Below, piece after piece: positions 53,475 through 61,876 of a stretch of 64,000 nt of DNA. The stretch is taken from the NCBI RefSeq assembly GCF_000714535.1, contig NZ_AUND01000040.1, positions 124,001-188,000 on the forward strand, given 5' to 3'. This DNA is from Thioclava pacifica DSM 10166 (GTDB lineage Bacteria > Pseudomonadota > Alphaproteobacteria > Rhodobacterales > Rhodobacteraceae). Every line of letters starts with the position of its first letter. Within the stretch, counting starts at the first letter, position 1. The notes beneath the pieces are model-generated. The model did not search any database. It was given only the letters and a program-made list of their open reading frames with translations, and was not told the DNA's origin. A program made the position numbers and the translations under genes.

Positions 53475-53502
53475 GGATGCGGAGCCCCGGGGCCCCGCAT
53501 CC
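53475..53502 (-). other. Intercistronic hairpin after the amide-binding protein gene
   Basis: GGATGCGG (53475-53482) and CCGCATCC (53495-53502) form a perfect 8-bp stem that continues inward through GC pairs after one mismatch. It lies 12 bp beyond the binding-protein stop and before the permease gene. Confidence 0.65.
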
Positions 53503-53514
53503 GCAAGCGTCAGG

Positions 53515-54750
53515 TCAGTTCGCCGGCAGGTGCGACGGGGTGTACTGGTCGCTCGGGTCGCTCTTGGTCAGGTCGCAGCCGACATCACCCAGCCAGTAGG
53601 GCTTGATGTCATCCCAGGTTTTCGGGAATTCGATCGAGTGATCGGCCAGAACATGCGCGAGATAGATCGTGTGCGAGGTGTGCTGGCTCTTCGGGTCGAT
53701 GCACATCTTCCCTTCGGGCGCGTCGTAGCACAGGTTGCCATCGGCGAGCGTGGCGCGCACATCGGCCAGAGCGGTCGAACCGCCCGCTTTCTCGACCATC
53801 TCCTTGTAGAGATAGACCGCCGCGTAGGAGTTCTCTGCTTCCTGGTTGATGTAGGGCTCGTCAGGGAACATCGCGTGGAACTTCTCGACGAAAGCCTTGC
53901 TTTCCGGGGTGTCGATTTCCTCGACATAGTTCACCGTCGCATACATGTCCTTCAGGCTCGGGGGCGTGAAGCGCTTGTGCTCGTAGCCTTGACCGACATT
54001 GACCGAGGAGGCCATCGGCAGATCGAGGTTCGCCGAACCGGCCTGCTCGTAGTAGGACGACTGCGCGGTGCCCACGAGAAGGGTCACGACGAAATCAGGC
54101 TTGGCGCCCTGGATGTTCTGGATCGTCTGCGAGAATTGCGACACGCCGAGCGGGATGAATTCCTCACCCACCATGGTCCCGCCATTGTCCTTGACGATGT
54201 TGCGCACCCATTCGGCCGAGATCTGGCCGAAGTTGTAGTCGGCGGCGATGGTGTAGACGTTCTTGCCGTATTTCTCCATCATGTAGGGGATCAGCGTCGA
54301 GAACTGCTGCTCGGGCACCGCGCCGGTGACGATCATGTTCGCGTCGCAGACGCCGCCTTCATACTGGTTGTTGTAGAAGGCCAGCCCGTCGAACTGGTTG
54401 ACGATCGGGCGGTAAGCTTCGCGCGAGGCCGAGGAGAAGCCCGCGAAGACCACGTCCACCTTGTCGCGCTGCAGCACGCGGCGCATGAATTCCTGATAAC
54501 GGGTGTTGTCCGACTGCGTGTCGTAGATCACCAGCTCGATCGGACGACCGGCGATGCCGCCTGCGTCGTTGATTTCCTTGGTGGCCAGCTGGATGCCATG
54601 CACCTTGCCGATGGTCGCGAGCGCGAAATCGCCCGACTGGTCTTCCAGCACGCCGATCTTGATCGGGTCGGCCGCCTGGGCCGCCATCGGCCCGGCAAAA
54701 GACAATAGGGTAGCGAGCACCGAAGCGGTGCTGATCAGTTTCCTGTTCAT
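53515..54750 (-). CDS. Amide/urea-type ABC transporter substrate-binding protein (FmdD/UrtA-like)
   Basis: A 411-residue precursor with a signal peptide (MNRKLISTASVLATLLSFAG, cleaved after AQA). The mature protein begins DPIKIGVLEDQSGDFALATIG and continues through FYNNQYEGGVCDANMIVTGA, a loop also found in UrtA, FmdD and AmiC proteins. It belongs to the branch that binds urea and short aliphatic amides. AAGGAG lies 7 nt before ATG 54750. It follows amiR by 40 bp and opens the transporter part of the operon. Confidence 0.9.
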   Translation of the reverse strand: MNRKLISTASVLATLLSFAGPMAAQAADPIKIGVLEDQSGDFALATIGKVHGIQLATKEINDAGGIAGRPIELVIYDTQSDNTRYQEFMRRVLQRDKVDVVFAGFSSASREAYRPIVNQFDGLAFYNNQYEGGVCDANMIVTGAVPEQQFSTLIPYMMEKYGKNVYTIAADYNFGQISAEWVRNIVKDNGGTMVGEEFIPLGVSQFSQTIQNIQGAKPDFVVTLLVGTAQSSYYEQAGSANLDLPMASSVNVGQGYEHKRFTPPSLKDMYATVNYVEEIDTPESKAFVEKFHAMFPDEPYINQEAENSYAAVYLYKEMVEKAGGSTALADVRATLADGNLCYDAPEGKMCIDPKSQHTSHTIYLAHVLADHSIEFPKTWDDIKPYWLGDVGCDLTKSDPSDQYTPSHLPAN

Positions 54751-54790
54751 TTTCAACTCCTTGTTGAGGTTTTCTGGGTGCCTTCGCCGG

Positions 54791-55447
54791 CTAGCGCGCC
54801 TGACACCTCTTCTTCGTTTTACCGCGATCGAGATCGCTGTCTGGGTTTGCCAGTATGAGGGTCTCGCAGTAGTCCTCGACACTGACGCGCGCGCGCATGC
54901 TGGCCTTTCGCAGAAGGTCATATGCGGCATCTTCGTTAAGCCCGCGCTGGCGCATTTGCTCCGCGACGGCCTTGATCACGTAGATCCGTTTCCGGCGCCG
55001 TTCGCCCATATCGTCGAGGCTCACCTTCAGCCCGTCGACATGCTCGAACGCATTCACGCCGAGATAGAGAGCGGAATAGACGGCGCCGCTATGGATCGGT
55101 TTTTGCAAGAAAGAGGCGGCGCCAAGTTGAAGCATCGCCTTGAGACGGCTCGGCGCCTCGGTGCCGACCAGGCCGACCGTCGGGCATGGTGCATGCAAGA
55201 TCGACGTGTTGTAGCTATCGGGCCAGGCCTGCGGCAGGTTCAGATCGCCATCGATGATGACGAGATCGGAGTCCGGCGTCAGATTTTCCGGGAGCTCGAA
55301 GTCCTGGCGCAGCGGGACGGGCCGGGTGTCCGGTTCGAGCCCGAGCCGACGCAGCGTTGCTTCGAGAATGCCCAGAGACTGGCCCTCGGTGGTGAAGATC
55401 ACGGCCCTGCGGCCTCGGAAGTTCTGCGCGATCCGGGGGGCTTTCAT
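54791..55447 (-). CDS. amiR: AmiR-like ANTAR-domain transcription antiterminator
   Basis: A 218-residue regulator. Residues 15-130 form a degenerate receiver domain (AVIFTTEGQSLGILEATLRR, DLVIIDGDLNLP, ASFLQKPI). A coiled segment leads to the ANTAR RNA-binding domain at about 153-200 (IYVIKAVAEQMRQRGLNEDA, then LLRKASMRARVSVEDYCETLI). AmiR of Pseudomonas aeruginosa binds the leader RNA of the amidase operon and prevents termination, and is held inactive by AmiC until amide arrives. The start overlaps the amiC stop by 4 bp (ATGA). A leader terminator at 56623-56655 is the expected target. Confidence 0.9.
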   Translation of the reverse strand: MKAPRIAQNFRGRRAVIFTTEGQSLGILEATLRRLGLEPDTRPVPLRQDFELPENLTPDSDLVIIDGDLNLPQAWPDSYNTSILHAPCPTVGLVGTEAPSRLKAMLQLGAASFLQKPIHSGAVYSALYLGVNAFEHVDGLKVSLDDMGERRRKRIYVIKAVAEQMRQRGLNEDAAYDLLRKASMRARVSVEDYCETLILANPDSDLDRGKTKKRCQAR

Positions 55448-56604
55448 GAAACCACCCTCACGTGCTTGCGCCGTTGCGCGGGTTCGAAGGCCGTCGCCGA
55501 GGACACGAGGTAGGGGTCGGCCGCAACCGGTTCGGGCGCTTCAAGGAGGATGTCGAATTCGAAATCCGTCCGCGACAGGCCGATGCGGGGGGTGAGCGAG
55601 GCGTGATAGGTCTCGGGATCGATCGTGACCCGCCCCTGGGGCGCATCGAAGACCTGTCCCGCCGCGGCTTTCAGAACCGCGCTGACCTCCGACGTTTTCG
55701 CGTCGGCGATAGATTTCGCGAGCATGTGGATGGCGATATAGGCGGCTTCCGCCTCGGCGGAGACGACCGGGCCTTCGGGAAAGGCTTTGCCATAGGCCTC
55801 GACGAAGCGCGTGTTGCACGCGCCTGCGAGGGACGAGAAATAGACGCTGGAGCTGATCTGCCCATCCGATCCCACGGGGCCAATCGCGCGGAGTTCCGGT
55901 TCCGAGAGGTTACAGCTCGCGATCGGGAAACGCTTCGTCTGCTCGATCCCGCGCGCCTTGCAGGTTTCGCGGAAGGCCCGGAAGAACGCGTAGGAGGAGT
56001 CGCCGATGAGCGCGTTGAAGACGAAATCGGGCTCGGTCTCGAGGATCTCCTCGATGATGGCGGTGAGATCGGTCTCGCCAACCGGCAGGTAACGCTCTGC
56101 CAGCACCTCGCCGCGGCGCTTCTGCAAGCCTTCGCGCATCACCCGGTTGCTCTCCCAGCCCCAGATGTAGTTCGAGCCGATGCAATAGGCGCGGCGACCG
56201 AAGCGCGCGCACAGAAAGTCGATCAGCGGCGACATGTGATGGTTCGGCGCGGCCCCCGTGTAGATCACGTTGGTCGAGCTCTCGAAACCTTCGTAATGCG
56301 TCGGATACCACAAGAGAGCGTCGTGCTTCTCGAAGAGCGGGATGACTTCCTTGCGGCTCGAAGACGTATAGCAGCCGCAGACATGACGAATGCCCTGATC
56401 GAACATGCTCTGCACGGCGGGCGCGTAATTGTGCAGATCGCTCGCCGGGTCGATGTGAACGGGGCGGAAGGTGACCGCCGCATCCGGATCCGCGTTGATC
56501 TCGTCGCAGGCAAGCTGCGCCCCATTGAGCTGCGTATGCGCCACTCTGCCGTAAGAGCCGGTGGTCGAGAAAAGCAGGCCGATCGGTAGTTCGAGACGTG
56601 TCAT
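55444..56604 (-). CDS. amiC: AmiC-like amide sensor, negative regulator of AmiR
   Basis: A 386-residue protein with the periplasmic-binding fold but no signal peptide, so it is cytoplasmic, as known for AmiC (385 residues). IGLLFSTTGSYG at the N-terminus, GCYTSSSRKEVIPLFEKHDA, WYPTHYEGFESSTNVIY and GSNYIWGWESNRVMREG follow the AmiC pattern closely. It binds amide and then releases AmiR. ATG 56604 is chosen because GGAAG lies 7 nt upstream and the family begins there; the frame extends 33 codons further through the leader terminator, which is not coding. It is the first gene of the amide operon. Confidence 0.92.
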   Translation of the reverse strand: MTRLELPIGLLFSTTGSYGRVAHTQLNGAQLACDEINADPDAAVTFRPVHIDPASDLHNYAPAVQSMFDQGIRHVCGCYTSSSRKEVIPLFEKHDALLWYPTHYEGFESSTNVIYTGAAPNHHMSPLIDFLCARFGRRAYCIGSNYIWGWESNRVMREGLQKRRGEVLAERYLPVGETDLTAIIEEILETEPDFVFNALIGDSSYAFFRAFRETCKARGIEQTKRFPIASCNLSEPELRAIGPVGSDGQISSSVYFSSLAGACNTRFVEAYGKAFPEGPVVSAEAEAAYIAIHMLAKSIADAKTSEVSAVLKAAAGQVFDAPQGRVTIDPETYHASLTPRIGLSRTDFEFDILLEAPEPVAADPYLVSSATAFEPAQRRKHVRVVS

Positions 56605-56622
56605 TTCGTAGCTTCCAACGGC

Positions 56623-56655
56623 AAAAAACCCCAGAAGCAGAAACTGCTTTTGGGG
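56623..56655 (-). terminator. Leader terminator upstream of amiC (putative AmiR antitermination target)
   Basis: In transcript order, CCCCAAAAGCAG (56655-56644) pairs with CTGCTTCTGGGG (56640-56629) over 12 bp with one mismatch-tolerant G-U, loop TTT, followed by TTTTTT (56628-56623). It lies between the promoter and amiC, 19 nt before the ATG and upstream of the ribosome binding site. A second hairpin, GAGCA-AATG-TGCTC, precedes it around 56710. This is a classical layout for regulated antitermination. Confidence 0.88.
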
Positions 56656-56721
56656 CGGAAATGCCGACATATCTGAGGATTCAACGCGCCGTAGCGAGCA
56701 CATTTGCTCTGCGCTTACCTT

Positions 56722-56750
56722 ACGCTAGGAATCGATCACGAGGCTGTCAA
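56722..56750 (-). promoter_or_regulatory. Predicted promoter of the amide operon
   Basis: On the minus strand, TTGACA (56750-56745), 17 bp of spacer and TAGCGT (56727-56722) form a sigma-70-like promoter with a consensus -35. The transcript would start near 56715 and carry a leader of about 110 nt containing the terminator. Confidence 0.6.
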
Positions 56751-57285
56751 TAGACTTGTGAATTCGTTGTGAGCGGCCTCTGCCCAAGGGGGCGCTTGCT
56801 TGTTATTGAAGCTCTCGTGGATGCCGGTTGCCTGCAATTTGAGCGCATCCCGGATGTGAAGGACGGATTCGCGCTCGCTCCATTTGTTTCCGCGGGCGTC
56901 AGGGGCTACCCCCGCCAAAAGCTTTGCCTCCGGCCGAAAGCGCCTTCCGAAAATCTCTTGCAGTCGACGGAGAGGTGCATTGGGGCCGAGAAGGGCTCGT
57001 AGACGCCTTTTCCAGCATCACGCATGAACAGCAGCTGTGGTCCGAGGGTGATCTCCCGGTAGCGACGGCGCAGGGCTGACGGTCGCGGCAAGATGCGCGA
57101 TTGGGGGTCACCACATAACGGTCAAGGTTGTGAACCAAGAGGTGACGGGCGCGTTGTGCGTGCGTGTTCAATGGCGGATCCTCCTCGGGACCCGCGATGA
57201 AGTCTTCGTAAATTCGACTTTCCGCAATCCTGCCGGTTCGAGAAATGTCGTCGCTTTGGCGACCGACACGTGCCGTGCTCATCAA
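56738..57285 (-). other. Unresolved coding-like stretch, possible gene remnant
   Basis: In the 795-bp space between amiC and the autotransporter gene, three minus-strand frames each look coding for part of the way. One reads LLVHNLDRYVVTPNR near 57120; after a frame change another reads RYREITLGPQLLFMRDAGKG near 57050; a third reads KWSERESVLHIRDALKLQAT near 56880 and ends at 56738, over the amide promoter -35. No single frame is intact. It could be a decayed gene with frameshifts or chance. I recognise no family. The rest of the space, 57286-57399, should hold the autotransporter promoter. Confidence 0.3.
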
Positions 57286-57399
57286 GGTCTGCTCGGTTTT
57301 GAACGCTGCGTCATCCGCCTCCGATAGCTAGAGTGGTGTCGGGGGCAGTGCGCAGGCGGATGATGAAATATCGTTGCCAGCGCCAGGTGGGGGAACGAT

Positions 57400-60300
57400 A
57401 TGCCGAGCAGCGCGAAACGCGATTTTGCTGGCGTCCGCCGGGTGCGGACAGCCACGATCATGATGCTTCTTTTGGGGACCACTGCGGGTATCGTTCCCGC
57501 CTTCGCCGATAGTGTGAGCGAGGTCACGGGGGTCGCGGGCCAGCCCGGCACCGCGAGCATGCCCGGCACGGCGGGGGCCGATCTCGTGCCGGGGGCGTTC
57601 AGCCTCGAAGCTCAGGCGACCGTCAGCGATTTCGGCTATCTCTTCACAGGCGGGCGCGGCGGGGACGGTTTCGCCGGGGCCGATGGGGCAAATGGCGTCA
57701 ATGGCGCTCCCGTCTCTGCCTCGGGAACGGATGGGCGTGCCGGATCTCCCGGCGCTGCGGGCGTCGCGGCTACGGATGCGGGACCGGCGGGGGCGGCCTC
57801 TGGGATCACGCTCGATCTCAATGCGGATCTGACGACCAGGCAAAGCGGGGCCACGATCGCGGGCGGCGCGGGCGGGCTCGGGGCAAAAGGCGGGAATGGC
57901 GGCGCAGGGGGGAGCGGTAGCAATGGCGCGGATCAGGCGACGCCCGAACAATCGGGCGGGCTTGGTGGCCGCGGCGCGAGCGGCGGTGTGGCTGGCGAGG
58001 GCTCGCGCGGGGCGGCAGGCGGCGTGACCAGCGCCAACAGCCTGAGCAATTTCGCGGTGCTGGATGCGGGCGTCGACGGGCTCTCGATCCTCGGCGGAGC
58101 GGGGGGCGTGGGCGGTGCCGGAGGCCTCGGTGGCGCGGGCGGCGATGGCGGTCAACCCGGCTTGCCCGGACGGCCAGGCGTCGCCGGGATCAACTATCTC
58201 TACCAGGCCCAGAATGGCGATGACGTCTATTATGACGGGCTCGGCGCCAGCGCGGGAAGCGGCGGGGCCGGACGCGCTGGCGGCACGGGCGGCGTTGGCG
58301 GTGATGTCACCGACAACACCGTTTCCAACAGCGGAACCATCTCTGCCGGAGCCACCGCCCTGCGGCTGACCGCCGGTGCGGGCGGCGCGGGCGGCAATGG
58401 CGGGCGCGGCGGTGATGGCGGCGATGGCGGCGACGGGGTGAACGTGCCTTTCTCGGCCGGAAATGGCGCGGCTGGCCCCGCAGGACCGGGGCTTGTCTAC
58501 CCGGGCACGATGGATTGTTACGGCGACACCGCCTGCGGCGCGCCGGGGGGCGATGGCGGGCATGGCGGCGACGCGAGACTGCGTGGGGCGAGGAGCGGCT
58601 ATTTCGGAGATAGTTACGGCACCGGCGGCGCGGGCGCGGCCGGGGGCAGTGGCGCACGCGGAGCGGATGGGGGTGCGCTTGCGCGCAACACGGTGAGCAA
58701 TGACGGCGCGCTGCGCGCCTCGGGCGACGGGATTGCGCTTGCGAGCGGTGATGGCGGTGCGGGCGGCGCAGGGGGCGATGGTGGGAATGGCGGCAACGGC
58801 GGCGATGGTGCCGACGGGGTGAAAGGCGGCGATGGCGGCCGGGGCGGCAATGGCGCGGACGGGGCCGATGGCATCATCGATTCGAGCCTGCATGCCTATC
58901 CCGGCGGCAACGGAGGCAATGGCGGCGATGGCGGCTTCGCGGGCCGCTCCTCATCCGGGGCGAATGGCGGACGCGGTGGCAATGGCGGACGCGGCGGTGA
59001 TGGCGGGCGCGGTGGTGACGCGGGCGGTCTGATGGACAATACGATCACCAATCGCGGCACGATCGACGCGGGCGGCATCGGCATTTCTCTGGCCGGTGGT
59101 CAGGGTGGCGCTGGCGGCGCGGCCGGGGTTGGCGGGGCGGGCGGCGCGGGCGGCTTGGGCGGCGCAGGGGCGCCCGCAGCGCTGGCAGGGCCCGGCGGTT
59201 CGGGTGGCTCGGGCGGCGATGGAGCCTGCCTCGAGGTCGGGGTGCCCCCGGTCGCGGTAAAGCTGGTTTGCGCGGATGATGGGTATGACGGGATGGCCGG
59301 TTTTGCCGGGCGCCCGGGTGCGGCGACAAGCGCGGGCGCGACAGGGGCTACGGGCGTCACCGGGCAAAGCGGTATCCTGGGCGATGGCGGTGCGGGTGGC
59401 AGCGTTGTCGGCAACACGATCACCAATGACGGCACGATCACCTCGGGTGGAGACGGGATCGCCCTGATCGGCGGTGACGGTGGTGCGAGCGGCAGCCGGA
59501 TCGGCGATGGCGGTGCGGTCACCGGTAACACCGTCGCCAATACCGGCGAGATCACGGCGGGCGGCTTCGGCATCCGGTTTCAGGGCGGCGCGGGCACGAT
59601 CGCGGGCGAGGTTTCCTATAACAGCGTGACGAATGACGCGACCGGGGCGATCTCGGGCACGACGGGCCTCTTCTTCGGCGCGGGCACGAATAACAGCCTC
59701 GATACGACGGGGATCTTGCGCGGCACCTCCGGCACGGCGCTGGTCTTCACCTCGGGCAGCAATATCGCGACCTTCCAGCACGGGTCCCAAACCTTCGGCG
59801 CGGTGCAGGGCGGCATTGGCGATGACCGCTTCGTGCTGCACAACAACGCGCTGATCACCGGCGAGATTGCGGGAAATGGCGGCGCTGACACGCTCGAGCT
59901 GAGCTTCCGCCGCGTTCTGCCCTCGGAATACGAGATGCTGCAGGCGCTGCAGGCCGACACGGACAGCTTCACCTTCCGCTTCGAGGATTACGCCTATTCC
60001 GGCATCGAGCAGATCGACCTCGGCACGCTGCAACTGTCGGATTTCGGTCAGCGCGCCACCTATTCCAACCAGATCGCGGTCGGGCTTGCGCTCGACAATC
60101 TGGCTTTCATGACGCGTGACCTCGACACCGCCACCTACGGTATCGACGAGCTCTCGCCCAATCTCGATCTGGCGCTGCGCCAGCTCACGCCCGAGATCTA
60201 CGACATCCCGCGTGCCACGACGCTTGCTGCGCTCTGGGCGCATCGCGGTGTGGCCTTCGACCGGTTGGATCGGGCGCGCGATCAACAAGACAGTGCGTTT

Positions 60301-61143
60301 TGGGTGCATCTGAGCGGGCGCCACTCGGTGACCCACAGCTCAAGCGATGTGCTGCTGAGCTACGATACGAATTCGTTCACCCGGATGATCGGGGCTGATC
60401 TTCTGGCAAAGGATAATTGCCGGATCGGTCTGGCCTTGGGTGACGATCACGACACGTCCTCTGCGCGAGGCTATGGCGCGCCCAATTCCTCGGTTTCAAG
60501 CGCGCGGCGCTTTGCGATGATCTATGGCGCGACTGATCTGGAATCGGGATTCCGCCTGACCGGCAATCTCGAAGTCGGCCGTGGCAGTTCGAAGGCCAGG
60601 CGCCACATCGAGATCGCAGGGGAGGAGCGCATCGCCAACGGCCGCGTCAATGATCGCTACACAGGCATGAACCTGCGGCTGATCTGGCCCGAGATGGGGT
60701 CTGCCGACAGTGGGCTGCAATGGGATACAGGGCTGAGCCTTGGCCGTATCCGCAGCGACGCTTTCGAGGAGACGGGCGCCGATGACCTGTCGCTTGCGGT
60801 CGCCAAGCGCGTCTCGAACTCGCTGCAAGTCTCGGCCGGGCTCACCAAGACGCGGACACGCAAGCTTGGCAATGGCGGCACGCTGGATATCAAGTTGCGG
60901 GGCGGGCTGCGGGCGGAGCTTCTCACGCAAGCACCGATCAAGGCCTCGTTCATCGCCGTTCCGGGCAGCAATTTCGAGACGGATGGCAACTATGCCAATG
61001 TGCTCGCCAGTATCGACCTGACTGTGGACCGGATCGATCTCGATGGTCGGCGTGCGTTCTATTTCGGTGCACGGGGAGATTTTCTTCCCGATACCGGTTC
61101 GGCAAGTATCGATCTCGCCGCCGGTCTGCGGCTGCGCTTCTGA
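57400..61143 (+). CDS. Autotransporter with glycine-rich beta-helical passenger
   Basis: A 1247-residue type V secretion protein. A long signal region (RRVRTATIMMLLLGTTAG, cleavage after AFA, about residue 37) precedes the passenger. From residue 80 to about 720 the passenger is Gly/Ala-rich with GGxGGxGG tracts, broken by a recurring strand unit of the type NTVSNxGxIxAGGxGIxLxGG at residues 213, 306, 430, 547, 672, 710 and 741. Residues about 965-1247 are an autotransporter beta-barrel: alternating aromatic strands ending in the outer-membrane signature LRLRF with C-terminal Phe. It should be displayed at the cell surface, perhaps as an adhesin. GGTGGGGGAACG precedes ATG 57400. It stands alone. 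The function of the passenger is unknown. Confidence 0.9.
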   Translation: MPSSAKRDFAGVRRVRTATIMMLLLGTTAGIVPAFADSVSEVTGVAGQPGTASMPGTAGADLVPGAFSLEAQATVSDFGYLFTGGRGGDGFAGADGANGVNGAPVSASGTDGRAGSPGAAGVAATDAGPAGAASGITLDLNADLTTRQSGATIAGGAGGLGAKGGNGGAGGSGSNGADQATPEQSGGLGGRGASGGVAGEGSRGAAGGVTSANSLSNFAVLDAGVDGLSILGGAGGVGGAGGLGGAGGDGGQPGLPGRPGVAGINYLYQAQNGDDVYYDGLGASAGSGGAGRAGGTGGVGGDVTDNTVSNSGTISAGATALRLTAGAGGAGGNGGRGGDGGDGGDGVNVPFSAGNGAAGPAGPGLVYPGTMDCYGDTACGAPGGDGGHGGDARLRGARSGYFGDSYGTGGAGAAGGSGARGADGGALARNTVSNDGALRASGDGIALASGDGGAGGAGGDGGNGGNGGDGADGVKGGDGGRGGNGADGADGIIDSSLHAYPGGNGGNGGDGGFAGRSSSGANGGRGGNGGRGGDGGRGGDAGGLMDNTITNRGTIDAGGIGISLAGGQGGAGGAAGVGGAGGAGGLGGAGAPAALAGPGGSGGSGGDGACLEVGVPPVAVKLVCADDGYDGMAGFAGRPGAATSAGATGATGVTGQSGILGDGGAGGSVVGNTITNDGTITSGGDGIALIGGDGGASGSRIGDGGAVTGNTVANTGEITAGGFGIRFQGGAGTIAGEVSYNSVTNDATGAISGTTGLFFGAGTNNSLDTTGILRGTSGTALVFTSGSNIATFQHGSQTFGAVQGGIGDDRFVLHNNALITGEIAGNGGADTLELSFRRVLPSEYEMLQALQADTDSFTFRFEDYAYSGIEQIDLGTLQLSDFGQRATYSNQIAVGLALDNLAFMTRDLDTATYGIDELSPNLDLALRQLTPEIYDIPRATTLAALWAHRGVAFDRLDRARDQQDSAFWVHLSGRHSVTHSSSDVLLSYDTNSFTRMIGADLLAKDNCRIGLALGDDHDTSSARGYGAPNSSVSSARRFAMIYGATDLESGFRLTGNLEVGRGSSKARRHIEIAGEERIANGRVNDRYTGMNLRLIWPEMGSADSGLQWDTGLSLGRIRSDAFEETGADDLSLAVAKRVSNSLQVSAGLTKTRTRKLGNGGTLDIKLRGGLRAELLTQAPIKASFIAVPGSNFETDGNYANVLASIDLTVDRIDLDGRRAFYFGARGDFLPDTGSASIDLAAGLRLRF

Positions 61144-61312
61144 GGAACCCCGATCAGGCTCGCCGTATCGCGTTTGTCGAAGTGGGGCAAAGCGCTGGTC
61201 CGCCAACTTGTGTCCAAACGTCATCTAAGGCTCTGGTGCCGCAGAGAACAGCGCGGGGCGATTTCCATCTGCCGCCCGGCGCGGCCCTGCATCGACGGGG
61301 CACTCCCGTTCC

Positions 61313-61771
61313 TTAGATGTTGAGTTTGTATCCGATATGGGTCGGTTCAAAACCCAGTCGCTCATAAAAGCGATGGGCGTCTGGCCGGGCCTTGTCCGTG
61401 GTGAGCTGAACCAGCGAACACTTGCGCGCTTCGCATTCGCGGATCGCCCAGGCAAACATCGCTTCACCAAGCTTGCTGCCCCGACGATCGCTCGCGATCC
61501 GCACCGCCTCGATCTGTCCGCGCTTGGTGCCATTGCGAGAGAGCCCTGGGATGAAGGTGAGTTGCAAGGTTCCGACAATCTGCTGCCCATCCTCGACCAC
61601 GCAAAGAAACTGGTTCGGGTCGGCGTCAATCTCCGTGAACGCATCCCGGTAGCGATCGGCCAGGTCTGGCGAAGCGTTTTCCCGCGCTGCCCCAAGAGCG
61701 TCATCGACCAGCATCGCGACGATCGCCCCGAGGTCCGCAGCGGTTGCTCGGCGAAAACGCAGTTCATTCAT
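61313..61771 (-). CDS. GNAT-family N-acetyltransferase
   Basis: A 152-residue enzyme of the GNAT fold. RFRRATAADLGAIVAMLVDD forms the first strand-helix unit, EAVRIASDRRGSKLGEAMF the acetyl-CoA-binding motif A (RxxGxG/A-like), and HRFYERLGFEPTH the C-terminal motif B. It transfers an acetyl group from acetyl-CoA to an amine, but the acceptor is unknown. It is convergent with the autotransporter gene and stands alone. An overlapping frame that extends to 61225 is a shadow. Confidence 0.9.
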   Translation of the reverse strand: MNELRFRRATAADLGAIVAMLVDDALGAARENASPDLADRYRDAFTEIDADPNQFLCVVEDGQQIVGTLQLTFIPGLSRNGTKRGQIEAVRIASDRRGSKLGEAMFAWAIRECEARKCSLVQLTTDKARPDAHRFYERLGFEPTHIGYKLNI

Positions 61772-61876
61772 GAGTGTTATCCTCTTTCTCCCTTGCCGAC
61801 GGAGTCTATCGTAACTGTAGCTCGCTAAAGAGAAAATGTCGGCGGGCAGGGGGTTTGGTTCGGGGTGGCGGCAGGC

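Noticed and set aside
57520-57800. Collagen-like Gly-X-Y repeat at the passenger N-terminus
   Set aside because: Gly spacing is irregular and soon gives way to GGxGG tracts. No sustained triplet register.
57328-58893. 521-codon minus-strand frame rich in Ala, Ile, Pro and Arg
   Set aside because: Complement of the glycine-rich passenger repeats. GGC/GCC repeats keep both strands open.
57800-59500. CRISPR or satellite DNA from repeated GGCGG-type sequence
   Set aside because: Repeats are in-frame codons of a protein with varying units. No constant repeat-spacer layout.
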